DNA of 64,000 nt from Epithemia pelagica (lineage: Eukaryota > Bacillariophyta > Bacillariophyceae > Surirellales > Surirellaceae): contig OX337229.1 of the NCBI GenBank assembly GCA_946965045.2, positions 930,001-994,000 of the forward strand, written 5' to 3'. A program made the translations under genes and the position numbers. A model generated the notes under the pieces. It was not told where the DNA came from and ran no database searches. It saw only the letters and a list, made by a program, of their open reading frames with translations. The stretch's first letter is position 1. Each line of letters starts with the position of its first letter. Of the stretch, positions 29,199-39,598 are shown piece by piece.

Positions 29199-32100
29199 TT
29201 ACATGGCTCCCTTTCTGGGATTGATGGACGCGCTTACTGCCGCGTTGAATGAGGCTTCGATTTCATCCAATGATAGTGCGGATGTAAAGTCAAATGGATC
29301 GGATACATTAGCTCGTTGTCCGGTTGAGGCCGCCGATGCAGAATTTGTTCGTGACCATCGACCACGTCCATTTCCACTGCTCTTTGTCCCCATTAAATCA
29401 GATGAATCTGTCATTGTTGGAATTGGCGTGCTTGGACTTCTGCGGTGTTGTTTCTTAACCTCAGAAGTAGTCGTTAATTCTCTTGATGCAGCACGCAGTC
29501 TGGCTTGTTCCAACAAGGGAGGTTGGTGTTCGTGGAGTTCACCAAAGGCATCGACACGAACCACATTGGAACGACTTGAACGATCCGTGGGAGACTTTTC
29601 GGGAGTGGGAGAGTCAAATCGAGTTGCCGAATCCCTTCGCTCCATTCGTTGGCTGAGACGCATGCGCGGATCAACCACAGGGGCGCTCTGGGTTCGTCTG
29701 TGTGTCTTCTTTTTACCATCTGCCGACGACAAAGAGTTCGGAGACGGTCTGCGCTCGTCTGATACTCTTGGTTCCATTGGTGCGCTCAATAACTCATCCA
29801 AGCGAGAAAAAGCGGATCCTTTGGTAGCGACCGAAGGGACAGCGTCACCACTGAGTTTTTGGACAGGAGTAAAAGAAGTCTTGCTTGCTTTCCCTTCACC
29901 TTCAGCCCCAAGACTTCCGTAAGTTCCGGAGCGAGAACTACTATTTGTTCTTGTGAACGCGCGCTCAATATCGTCCTGAGTAATGTCGGCAGTGACTGGC
30001 CTGTAGTTGCTTGTTTCTGGACTAGTTTTGGTCACCACACTAGTGGGTAGATCACCGAGGTCGTTGTCGAAGCCGTCCATGTCATGATCGTCATTACCAT
30101 CGTATTCGTCGTCCATTGGATCATACGTCGAGACCAAAGGTCGACCTTGCATTCCTGGTTCACAGAGAACTTCTGGTACCGCAGTAATATCTCCGCGACT
30201 TCGTTGTTCCTTGTAGAAGACAATACTCTGTCGCGAAACCATGAGTGAAACAAAGACGGAAATGACCAACAGAGGGAATACTGCGGAGTAATCGCCCGCA
30301 ATGCTTGTGAAAAAGTCACCGTCTTCGGGCCTGAAAGAACTAATGGTCAGTGTCAGAATTAGCATGATTGCAGTGTGAGCTCGGAATGTCACTGTGTTTG
30401 AAACAAGAAAAGTTTGTTGTGAGGATTCGAACAATGTTGAGAAACTCAAGAAGTATGTGGTATAGAGGCAACTTACCAACGTGCGCCGATCCCATGGTAC
30501 AGAGAATAATCAAACAAGGATATGCCGAAAAGGTTCCCCCGATACCAATGGAGGAATCAATCCAGTCCACCAAATCTCCCAAAAAGTGACTGGCGGCACA
30601 TCCAATGAACAAGGGCCCCCAGAAATGGCCTCCAATAATCCCAGTACCCAACGATAGACCAATGACAATGGTTTTGGACACCATGAGCAAAATGGAGCAT
30701 TGCATACTAAAGCCAGCTTTGATAGCTTCGGGGTCATTGGTATCAATGATGCAGTATCCCAGAGCGGTCAAATCGGCCGTCGGTTCGTCGTCCTTTCCAA
30801 ACACGGGAAGTGGAGTTCGTCCTCGGTCAATGAGATTTTGAAGTTGCGCCTCGCCCCAAAACAAGGTGTGTGGAACAAACATGGCTACCAAACCACAGAG
30901 AGCACCGGCAATCGCCCCGGCCAAAGCGGCCCTGTATGGTTCGTACGGAACCACACAGCAAAACAACTTTCGCAGGCTTTTGAGAGAACAGGTCCTCTTG
31001 GACCATCGGGAAAAGGAATCCAAGGACGACAAGGATGCAAATGCCGATGATTTTCGTTTGAGCGGGGTCTTTTCCACCAAAGGATGGGTTTCGGTTTCGG
31101 GATGATAATGATAGTCCATCGATCCGTCGTCATCAATGTGAAGCTCATCTTCGTGGTGATCATGAGGAGCATGGAACCAATCATGCACCCAAACTTTGAG
31201 TTTCATGACGGAAAAGGCGTAGGCAATACCAATCGCGGCCCCATAGAGGCCATAGACAATCGCATGGGTAAAGATTTGACTGGGAAGAGAATCACTCAAG
31301 AAGGGATACTTGAAATATCCAGTAACGTCGTTTCCCGTAATGATTCGATTGGTCACAACAGCAATAATGGATGAAATGGTGGCAGGGGACAAGGCTTCAA
31401 AGTATTGCAAACCCATGCGATGGGGAATTTCCAGTACAAAGAGCGCACCTGCCATGGGGAAGCCAAAGAATCCTCCGACGGCGGCAGAGGCAGCAGTCAA
31501 GTTCAGCACACGTGCTTGCAACATGGATTGTTGACAGAGCATACCCAACCATGAACCAAACATTCCCGCAGTCAAGACGAGAGGAAGTTCTGGTCCCAAA
31601 CTGAGACCCGAGAGCATACCCAAGGTAGCCAACACAAAGAGTGGCCAGAATGTCCGGTAATCTTGGACACCACGCGCATGCAAGTTCTTGATCCACTCGT
31701 TTTGACCAGGAATGGGCACTGGTAGAATACAAAAAACATAGGAAAGGATGGAGCTGAAAATCATGGGGCAAATCCACATGTAGTGATAGAGTGGGAAGGA
31801 GCCTTCCAGATCGGTAAAGACCCCTAGCTCTAGCAACGCTTCTGGTACAGTCTCCCATACGAAATCAACTCCTGTTTCAATGAGCATCTTCCAGAGGGCT
31901 GTGTACACACCCATGGCAATACCAATAATGACGGCCCACCAAAATTGCTGCAAGGATGTAAACTCCGGAGCAATTGGATTGTACAAATAGTGTCGAACAA
32001 AGCCTGCAGCTGTCCAGCCTTGTGTGGCTTCAAAATAGGGAGTGCCCCGATCATCAAACTTGACATCGGCAATCAACCAGGGTGACGGATTCAACCAGTA

Positions 32101-32931
32101 CTTGAGAGTTTCCCAAATCGACGAATTGTAGTCAAACACGGGCTTTGTCTTTTCCTTTTGATCGTTAATGTCAAAGCCCTCGAAACTTTCGTCGTCATCA
32201 TCATCGTCATCATCCGATTCGTCGTCGGAAACCGTAAAAAAGAAGTCACTACTGCTCTCTCTCAAAAGCTGTCGAGTCTTGCTGCTACCACGCATCTTGC
32301 CAGACGAGGACCGATGCTTGAGTCTCTTGGAAGAGGTTGTCGACTCTCTAAGAACATCCGAGAGACGCATATTGCTATCGAGAAATGCAGCTCCCAAGAG
32401 GGAGTCACCCATGGACATGTCGGACACGCGCAATGAATCATTCCGAATCGATGAGCAGCGCCGTTCCTCCGTGTTACCGGCAGTCGCCGCCTTTGCTCCC
32501 GACGCCGCAGTGGTATCCGCCAAAAATCCATTTTGCTCAAAGGCAGAACGTTCCCAAAAGTCATGCTTTTTTGTGTTGGAGGAGGAATTCCGTTCCTTGG
32601 GCCGTGATGTAGATCGATTGACAACATCGGCCATTTCTCCTTCCTCGACATGAGTCACACGAGGTTGCTGCTTTGGTTTCTTCTTTTTCTTCTTTCGACG
32701 ATGCGGATCACGGTGAGCGGCAAGGGGGGATATCGGCAAGGGAGGATGCCCATCCCGAAAAAACGCATTGTTGGTAGATCCATTGGAATCGGCGCGCAAC
32801 CGAAGACCAATTACGGCCCGTGGATGTCGGGGAGGCGGTGTCAAATCATCGTCCTCGACCAATCGAGTGGGAGAAGAATAGCGGACGCCCTTTTCGTGCT
32901 TCGAACTACAAGTAGGCGAAACTGTCGGCAT
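29199..32931 (-). CDS. Divergent CLC-type chloride channel/transporter, two exons
   Basis: Exons are 30477-32931 and 29199-30391. The 85-bp intron opens with GTAAGT and ends in AACACAG; the join reads GSAHV-VTFRAHTA. The protein is 1215 aa. The first ~270 residues are disordered, Ser/Arg-rich, with an Asp-rich stretch. The CLC membrane core spans ~275-880: the filter block GLSLGPELPLVLTAGMFGSW (gating-type Glu kept), GGFFGFPMAGALFVLE and GTGIIGGHFWGPLFIGC, with a charged cytosolic insertion between the two halves. The usual GSGIPE block is not kept (GQNEWIKNLHARG). The last ~320 residues are Ser/Thr-rich and disordered, and I see no clear CBS pair. It may be channel or exchanger. It lies tail-to-tail with QPRT, 91 bp apart. 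Confidence 0.87.
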
Positions 32932-33542
32932 CGTGGACTTGAAAAAGCGAGATCCTGGTCACGACGAACTACCGCTCGATCCTTGAGACGGAGGTTGCAA
33001 TCTCGACTCACTTCAAGCGGTCTTTCTTGACCTTGAGAGGGAGATGAATTGATGATGGAAAGATTTTGTGTCGACTGGCAAAAAAATCTTGGGTGCACGT
33101 TGCAAGACTAACCAGGATTGATCGGTACAACCAGCGCTCGTACACCAATGATGTCGGACGAAGTGTACTTCATGTGCTATACTGTGTCCAGATGGATCGT
33201 GTCGTAAGAGCGCTTGAGAGTAGCAACATCCAAGAACGCAAAAGATACGCCCGGGGTAGCAAAGGTACCAATCACTATTGTGGTGTATAGTTTCAGGGTA
33301 CACAAAATTGGCACAGAAGCTAATCCATCGCGGGACTCCCCTAACTGAAGTTCAGGGATACCATCAATCGATATAAGCCCAACGGAAACATCGCGTGATC
33401 ACATAGCAAACGACAACACGAGTGAGGACATGCATGAACATGGTACTGTTTCAATCATACTCCATCCAGGACTCGAACTCTGGATCCCGGAACCGCCCTT
33501 GACGCAGTCGCACGTACCACGCACGAAAAATTTGAGGGTGTG
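32932..33542. other. Divergent intergenic region, no gene seen
   Basis: This lies between the CLC start and the rhodanese start. A GGACTCGAAC stretch near 33471-33480 looks like a tRNA T-arm on the minus strand but does not fold into a full tRNA. No coding signal. Confidence 0.55.
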
Positions 33543-34289
33543 ATGGAATCGTACCATCAAGCGTCAAGATCGACCATGATGTTGTGGCTGGCCTGGACGA
33601 TGGTGTTTTCAATGGTTACTCCGAAAATTCTTGCCTCCACCCGTTCATCATCAATACAAGGACGACCCCTGAATCTGATTCGTGATCGATCTACGGTAAC
33701 GGCTTTTGTCAGACCCCTGAAAAGAACGGCTACGACGACGACGACGACAAACACCGTCAATCGTATCATGAGATCTGCCGGTCAAGCCTCCATGCCTTGT
33801 AGAAGGATTCCTTCTCTCTCCAACAATGAAAATCCATTCCAAATGGCGGCACGATCCTGGAGTTCTTCCACGGTTGTGTCCATGGGATTTAGTGCGAATG
33901 ATGGAGGCTCCTCCTCCTTGCCGATGCGCAATATTGGCAAGAGCGAAATGCAAGAAATCTTGGAAGATTACTCGGAAGCAGGCCGTGAAGAATCGCAGTA
34001 CTGTGTCATTGATGTTCGAACCGATGAAGAGGTTTATTACACGGGCAAACTGGCCAAAAATGTCTACACCTTGCCCATTCAAGTAATCATGAGTACCAAT
34101 GCATTCAATATGGAGGAAGATGACTTTGAAGACGCATTTGGATTTCAAAAGCCTCAACTGGATGAAACCATTGTCTTTACCTGCGCAGCAGGAATTCGAT
34201 CCGTCTATGCTTGTCAAGCCGCGGCAGCTTGCGGTTACACCAATCTGATCAATTACACGGGCGGTGCCAATGAATGGTTCCAATCCTAA
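33543..34289 (+). CDS. Rhodanese-domain protein with N-terminal targeting/anchor sequence
   Basis: This is a single exon; the first ATG is 33543 (248 aa), and the alternative at 33576 (MMLWLAWTMVFSMV) would expose a signal peptide or anchor directly. Residues ~30-125 are Ser/Thr/Arg-rich, like a transit or linker region. The rhodanese domain occupies ~130-248: EMQEILEDYS, YCVIDVRTDEEV, then the active loop CAAGIRS with its Cys and Arg, and the closing GGANEWF. The YYTGKLAKNVYTLPI segment fits the family. Rhodanese domains carry sulfur as a Cys persulfide or act as regulatory modules. Location is organellar or secretory by inference. The stop is TAA. Confidence 0.85.
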   Translation: MESYHQASRSTMMLWLAWTMVFSMVTPKILASTRSSSIQGRPLNLIRDRSTVTAFVRPLKRTATTTTTTNTVNRIMRSAGQASMPCRRIPSLSNNENPFQMAARSWSSSTVVSMGFSANDGGSSSLPMRNIGKSEMQEILEDYSEAGREESQYCVIDVRTDEEVYYTGKLAKNVYTLPIQVIMSTNAFNMEEDDFEDAFGFQKPQLDETIVFTCAAGIRSVYACQAAAACGYTNLINYTGGANEWFQS

Positions 34290-34672
34290 CAGAGCTCGAA
34301 GCCATGCTACGAATATGGATTGTCACTGATCATACGCATACATAAAAGTCGTTGGGTCCAAACTTGTAAGCGTTGCTCATGAGGCGACGTAACACCAAGA
34401 AAGAACGCAACATTCTTTTATGATGTGTTGCTCTCTCTCTGTATGGAATCTCGAGCTAATTTGATGCTACAGAGGGCAGCATCATGTACACTAAGAAGAA
34501 AGAGACATTGCTTGTCCCAATTCTTCTGTTTAAATCGATATTTTAATTCGTTTCGCGCGAAGGCTTGTTATCTATTGAAAGTAAACGGATGGGTTGTGCG
34601 AATGGGATGAACTAAAGCAGAATGATGAACCATCATCCATCCAAATGATCCAGGTACTTGTGCAATGCTTTT
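34290..34672. other. Convergent intergenic region, no gene seen
   Basis: The 3' flanks of the rhodanese gene and of the small minus-strand gene meet here. Short frames only. Confidence 0.6.
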
Positions 34673-35232
34673 TCATTGAGGAACATAGATGTAGTCTTGG
34701 CTTCCTGGTGCAGAGGGGATCCCAAATTCAGCGACGGAATACGCCGTCGGGTTGTGGACGAGACTCGTGGAGCGCAAAGACCGTCCTTGCACATCGCGAA
34801 CTCTCATTTCATTCACAAATTCCTGTCGAATTTCCGAATTTTGCTCATTGTGAATGGGATCCCTACCATGTTGTCCATCCTCCTCCATATAGCAGCGGTC
34901 GCCCCCTCCAGCTCCATTTGCCTCTACCTCTTCTTGAGTTTCGGATTGTTCTTCATTCAGAAAAACACGGCGCCACAACGAAGTGTAAGCCAAGGCTTTG
35001 GGAGACGTTAGCGTCTGTAGGGAAGCATCCAAAGCAAGGTTAGTGAACAATAAGAAGGAAAATACCCAGGTTTATAAGAGATTATGGACGCGAATGGTCG
35101 CACGTCCGGATCTGGACGCATCAAATGAAGAGAATGGATCTCACAGGATGGTCCGTTTCGAACAGAGAGCATGCTTACCCGGGCCCTACGTGAAGAGAAT
35201 GCTTCGAACAAACGGAAAAGGGTACTTGACAT
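34673..35232 (-). CDS. Small protein of unknown function, two exons
   Basis: Exon 1 is 35179-35232 and exon 2 is 34673-35014. The 164-bp intron begins GTAAGC and ends TTCCCTACAG; phase 0 on both sides gives 131 aa. It begins MSSTLFRLFEAFSSRRAR, a short amphipathic basic helix that could act as a mitochondrial targeting signal. LAYTSLWRRVFLNEEQ follows, then an acidic Gly/Glu linker, and a C-terminal NPTAYSVAEFGIPSAPGSQ. I do not recognise it. Splice signals and a continuous second exon are the evidence that it is real. Confidence 0.6.
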
Positions 35233-35471
35233 TGTCCTGTTGATCTTTTCTCAAGGAAAGGGTAAAGAACAGTACAAGAACAAAGCATCAACGAAGAATT
35301 GGGAAAGGGGGCACGACATGGGACTTTCGGAAGGAGGTGCACTCCCTCCCCCTCAGAATCTTGGGGCGCATCCACCCTCTCCCGTCAGGCCGCCAACCGT
35401 AAGATCTTCCGCGATAGATCTTTCATCTTTTGGGTTTTTGGGTATCCTCAATTGGTTTCGGCAAATCGACA

Positions 35472-35921
35472 ATGGTAGGTATCATCCCAGCCGATGCTGT
35501 AGCGATTGGGCTCGGTGCTTTTGCTGGAGCCATATCGAGATATCAAGCAGGGCGCCTAGCTGCTGAATACATTGCAAGTGATCCCAAGCGGTTCGGCCAT
35601 TTGACAGGCTGGCACACCGCTGCAATCAATATATCCGGCAGCTTTGTTTTGGGAGGTGTGACTGGTACACCACTCATTTCCAGAACAACAAAGTCAGGGG
35701 TCAACGGTAATATCGGATTGAGTCCCAGGGCAAAGCTCATGTTTGGTGTGGGATTTTGTGGCTCGTTCACCACATTCTCGACCTATAGTGTTGATGTAGT
35801 GAATTGGATTACACAAGGAAAAGTGGGCAAGGCTGCTGCATATGTGATGACTAACAATGTTGGGGGTGTCCTCGCTGCTGCGGCCGGTTTGGTTGTGGTA
35901 AAGAAGCTGTTTGGTGTGTAG
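35472..35921 (+). CDS. CrcB/Fluc fluoride channel, single-domain bacterial type
   Basis: This is a single exon of 149 aa from ATG 35472 (context GACAATGG); the frame is open further upstream but without ATG. Four hydrophobic helices match Fluc: IGLGAFAGAISRYQAGRL, AAINISGSFVLGGVTG, the central GVGFCGSFTTFSTYSVD and AAAYVMTNNVGGVLAAAAGL. The polar track Asn in NISGS, the TTFST Phe pair and the central Na-site segment are kept. Fluc channels export fluoride and bacterial ones work as antiparallel dimers. Fungal and plant FEX proteins are fused tandem copies; this gene encodes one copy only. A 37-residue loop between helices 2 and 3 is longer than usual. Membrane location is unknown. Confidence 0.9.
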   Translation: MVGIIPADAVAIGLGAFAGAISRYQAGRLAAEYIASDPKRFGHLTGWHTAAINISGSFVLGGVTGTPLISRTTKSGVNGNIGLSPRAKLMFGVGFCGSFTTFSTYSVDVVNWITQGKVGKAAAYVMTNNVGGVLAAAAGLVVVKKLFGV

Positions 35922-36016
35922 ACTATAAAAAAGATACAAAAATGAATCATGTACACCACCAAGGCAGCTACAAAACAGAGACATATAGTTTTTGCAACAG
36001 ATGTACCCCCTGTCTT

Positions 36017-36840
36017 CTATAAAATACCTCTTGCAACAATCACTGGACCAAATCTTGCGTGTGGAGATAGCTGTTGAAAGTCTCGTTCGGCAAACACCAG
36101 TTTTAATCGGAGGCCTTCATTTTCTGGGAGGTAAACCGAGGGGTAAACACTCCCTCGAAATCTATTTACAGAAAGTGAATGAAGGGGCTCCCCATTCAGT
36201 AGAAATTGGACCATTGGTAGGTCCGACTGCTGAACTGCAATGCCGACAACGTCACCGTCTTTTACGGGAATGGGTCGCATCAAATCTGTGCCTTTCGGTG
36301 AAGAGTTCTCTGTCAGTGACGAGAAACAGCATATCAATGAAAGACCAGCAATATACATAAAGATGAAAGGTCAGATAGCCATCATTGTTTTCCAAGTGAA
36401 GTCCTTGCGCTCGTACCTTCGGCTTTTTCCTCATCCGATTGGTAAAACTTTCTGTCCTTTTTGGTTGCAACTCCAAACATGACCTCAAAAGCTGTAGCAG
36501 AGGGTTCTCCAACTTCTACATGTACTTCCCAATATGCGGCGTCTTGCTCCAATAAAACACCGGCAAGGGCAAGACCCAATCCTGAAACCTGATTGTCGAT
36601 CAAAGAGCGCCTGGTGAGTCTCACGAATACCTCCCCACAAAATTCTCAACAATCGCCTCGCCCCTTGCGACATACTGTTTGTCCTTGATCGACTTCCACT
36701 TGTGGTGATGTCATGGATCGGCTGATGGACAAGGATTTGCTCCCGTTCCCTGGAGTATTGGCCATTTCCGTTTCCGAGATTCCATTGTTTCCATTTCCGT
36801 CGCTGTCCTCCCCACAACAGCAGGAACAGCATCCACCCAT
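36017..36840 (-). CDS. SPRY-domain protein with lipidation-type N terminus, three exons
   Basis: Exons are 36676-36840, 36417-36588 and 36017-36309; introns of 87 bp (GTATGT...AATCAG) and 107 bp (GTACGA...CTGACAG); 209 aa. It starts MGGCCSCCCGEDSD: Gly2 followed by clustered Cys is the pattern of N-myristoylation plus palmitoylation. After a Gly/Asn/Ser linker (to ~55) a SPRY fold is visible: LLEQDAAYWEVHVEVGE, VMFGVATKK, DGDVVGIAVQQSDLPMVQFL, LNGEPL and YPSVYLPENEGLRLKLVF. SPRY domains bind protein partners. The inference is a membrane-tethered adaptor. The exon 1/2 join was chosen among several possible acceptors because it alone keeps phase and the fold, so it is the least certain part. 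Confidence 0.72.
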
Positions 36841-37214
36841 TCTCGTAGAAAAGCAAGATGATGAAGCAACGTTGGCCACTCTTGAGAGATCCGCAGAATG
36901 CCAAAAAACGGCAACGAGAAGACCTTTGACAGCGCTGTCGTTCTGAATTGTGTCTTATGGTCGTCTCATGGCAGGTTGGGGTCAAGAGATGGATCTTGTG
37001 GGCGGGTCGCTGAACAAAGAACTACAGCGACTAAGGAACGACCGGACCAAAGTAGAATTGACCGACAGTCAGTATATCTTTGACTGACACAATAATGATC
37101 GAATCTCAATCCTATATTTTCTCTGCTTTTTTCGAACTTTCATCCTCATTTATTCTTTGGCCTTTCTTTCTGATCCTCGCAAGAGATCCTCGAAGAAGTA
37201 AGAACGGCTCAAGA
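36841..37214. other. Divergent intergenic region, no gene seen
   Basis: About 374 bp between the SPRY start and the next gene. It is T-rich near 37110-37160 (CTTTTTT, CCTTTCTTTC), as in a pyrimidine tract, so an upstream exon of the next gene ending before ~37200 cannot be excluded. Confidence 0.5.
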
Positions 37215-37786
37215 ATGAAATATCGCGCAACCATTCCGGGAGGAATCTAGCCCGGTCAAATTGTGCCAGTCAATGTATCGGGGGTAGTGGTGAGCGTACG
37301 CTTGCCCAAGGGCAAAGCCGGCGACGCCTTCATCTTTGAAGTCAATCAAGAAACCTGGGAGGCTGCTCGATCCAATCCATCTTGTGTGGAAGGACAACAA
37401 CGTCCTCTCCATGCCGAGCTCATTCGCCGTCGGAGGACTCTTGCCAGACGAGTTGCCCACCTGTTCTCCTCCTGTACCTGTATCGCTTGTGACAAGAAAC
37501 AGTACGGCCATTTCACGGATATCGGAGTTGCAGTGTGAGTGCAAACATTTTTGCTGCTTAAAAAGTATTTGTTCTCGGTACAGCATGTCCATGACACTGA
37601 TGCGTTTGTTTGACAGGCTTTTTATGGTGCTCATTGGGGCATCTATATTGGTTGGTTTTGTTCTTGGTATCTTGTCCGTCACGGATCCAATGGATGCCGG
37701 ACGAATCATTCACATCCAAGGATCGTCTTTGGATTCCTCTCAGCGATCCATTCTTTTGGAAACGGCAACTCGTGTGGCAATGCAGC

Positions 37787-37826
<40 letters not shown>

Positions 37827-37932
37827 TCTCATGAAAGAAAGCCACAAAAAGCGATTGAGAAAAAGTGTCTTCTCTACAACACGCGACAACAACAACCACC
37901 ACACTCTTCTCTGGACCGAGCAAACGTGCTAG
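37215..37932 (+). pseudogene. Membrane protein gene with in-frame TAG, two exons
   Basis: From ATG 37215 the frame reads MKYRATIPGGI, then TAG (37248-37250), then PGQIVPVNVSGVVVSV and RLPKGKAGD. This is the diatom-typical repeat of the form IPxGVxPGxxFxVxVxG, so the stop falls inside a conserved motif where Gln or similar is expected (CAG to TAG would do it). The frame stays open to a GTGAGT donor at 37535. An 82-bp intron ends in GTTTGACAG, and exon 2 (37617-37932) joins in phase: one hydrophobic helix (LFMVLIGASILVGFVLGIL), a luminal or cytosolic tail, a run of 14 Gln and a basic end. Either the gene is a recent pseudogene, or an unseen 5' exon splices at this TAG as acceptor (ATCTAG/CCC), removing the first half of the motif. 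Confidence 0.55.
37783..37825 (+). repeat. CAG/CAA microsatellite encoding polyglutamine
   Basis: One CAG followed by about 13 CAA triplets within exon 2 of the preceding entry. Length polymorphism is likely. Confidence 0.9.
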
Positions 37933-38154
37933 AGTTTCATTGCAGATCCATGGAGGATCGATTTATGTACAACTGATCCTATCTATGGAACAGTAACAGT
38001 CCAAAGGAACCAGAAATCCAACACCAACTGTTGGGTTGTAAAGCGTCTCCACCCCATTGCACTCCTTCCCTTGTCATACAGCACATAGAATATACACCTT
38101 TCTCCTTCTTAGTAAATACACACCATCCCCACACCAATTCCGACAAGAATTTCG

Positions 38155-39378
38155 TCATCCGGCTCCCGCGTGCATGGTCACAACCACATCTTCTTCCTCC
38201 TCTTGATGTTGTTGTTGGTGGTGGTCTGTAGTTGTACGAGTTGTGGATTCTTCATCCTCCTCCTTGTTGGTCGAGACGGATCCACTGCGAAAGGATTGGA
38301 TCGAGACCGAGGCAAATCCCAACTCGTGGCAAAACCGTTGGTCCCATTCATTCGCTTCCAACACTTGTTGGGCATGAGGCACATGAATGGCATCCAATTC
38401 AATCCGCGCCCGATTGCCAGCCAGTAAACGGACTCGGAGATTGCTCGTTTCGTCCAAGACCGCATGCAAGAATTGTTGACGGACCATTCGTTCGGCTTGA
38501 TCAATCCGTTCCAAATGGTCCATCGTGGCCCGAACTCCCAAGGCCAAACGACTTCGTAAACAGGGCGAGGCGGCATAATTCCAATTGGGCAAGCCAAGAT
38601 GTTTCGAGGCTTGTCGAACCTGGTCTTTGGTAATGTATTGCAAGGGAGACAGGACCTGAAACTGATGGGCCGCAATCAACCCCAACCGGGTCGGATCCTG
38701 AACGTCGTCGGCATTGGTCCCATTGTACAGTTGGATCAAATCACTTGTACGATTCTCATTGGACGGCTGCTCCTCATTGCGAACATGATCCACCACGGCC
38801 CGCATGGCCGAATACAAGTGGGTTTTACAAGCCAAACAGGCTTGGCCTTGATTGGCCAGATAGGTCTCATCTTGACCTTCTTGCGTTTGAATCATGGTCA
38901 AGGGAATGCCAATATGATCCGCCACCCGTTGGGCGAGATCGACTTGTTCTTGTGGAACGGCTGGAGACAAGCCCAACATGGCATGGACGACATGTTCTTG
39001 TTGTGGTTGTGGTTGTGGTTGTGGTTCTTGTTGGATCAATGGATTGGCAATTGTCCGACACTGGTACAAGAGTGCTGCCACCAGGGACGAATCGACACCT
39101 CCCGAAAAGGCCACAATGTGTCTTCTCATTGTCGTGGACGATGCTGGACCCATGAGTGTTTGAGTATGTTCCAACAGTCGGTCGACATTGTCCGAGATTC
39201 GACCGTGTTCGTCCCACACCAACAAGCCAGTCGCTGGTGGGGCAGCAGGTCTCATCAAAGTCGAATTCCAACGAATCGAGGAGCATGCGTCGTTCCGTGG
39301 ACGAAACCCTTGTTTGGGAAACAATCGTAGGAGGCGTTGAGGAGGCGTCATGGTCAGTGGTCGTTGAGGCATTGCCAT
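38155..39378 (-). CDS. larE: LarE-like ATP-dependent sacrificial sulfur transferase
   Basis: This is a single exon of 407 aa with ATG at 39378. An N-terminal ~45 residues, rich in Pro/Arg with few acids, could be a mitochondrial or plastid leader. The PP-loop is SGGVDSS (92-98). Family blocks follow: CLACKTHLYSAM (C181, C184), NGTNADD, RLGLIAAHQFQVLSPL, KDQVRQASKHLGLPNW and the ASPCLRSR block (C273). LarE adds sulfur to the pyridinium dinucleotide that becomes the nickel-pincer cofactor of lactate racemase; in other organisms homologues supply sulfur elsewhere. The CxxC plus distant Cys set is that of the iron-sulfur-type LarE rather than the single sacrificial Cys form. A Pro/Gln repeat (PQPQPQPQ) interrupts the domain and the tail is acidic. 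larA/B/C are not in the window. Confidence 0.88.
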   Translation of the reverse strand: MAMPQRPLTMTPPQRLLRLFPKQGFRPRNDACSSIRWNSTLMRPAAPPATGLLVWDEHGRISDNVDRLLEHTQTLMGPASSTTMRRHIVAFSGGVDSSLVAALLYQCRTIANPLIQQEPQPQPQPQQEHVVHAMLGLSPAVPQEQVDLAQRVADHIGIPLTMIQTQEGQDETYLANQGQACLACKTHLYSAMRAVVDHVRNEEQPSNENRTSDLIQLYNGTNADDVQDPTRLGLIAAHQFQVLSPLQYITKDQVRQASKHLGLPNWNYAASPCLRSRLALGVRATMDHLERIDQAERMVRQQFLHAVLDETSNLRVRLLAGNRARIELDAIHVPHAQQVLEANEWDQRFCHELGFASVSIQSFRSGSVSTNKEEDEESTTRTTTDHHQQQHQEEEEDVVVTMHAGAG

Positions 39379-39598
39379 GGTAAAATCGGCGTGTAATGGT
39401 GTTTTCTTTTCTCGGGAAGCGTGGGGGTGGTGTGGGAGAGAATGACGTCCGTTTAGTCACGAATAGTACCAGGACTCCACTACTCATTCAGAAAGTGAGC
39501 CGAAAGATAAGAAGGGTAGTTTCAGTCGCCGCACCTTTTTTGCGGGGCGCTGGCATTTACCAGGTTCATAAAAAAAAAATTGAACCGTCGACCCGACC
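39379..39598. promoter_or_regulatory. Short divergent promoter (LarE / HEATR5-like)
   Basis: 220 bp between two ATGs facing apart, with an A9 run just before the plus-strand start. No coding content. Confidence 0.4.

Noticed and set aside
33440..33535. A tRNA on the minus strand (GTTCGAGTCC-like T-arm)
   Set aside because: The T-stem has a mismatch and an eight-base loop. No D-arm or anticodon arm can be placed, although a 7-bp closing stem can be forced at 91 nt.
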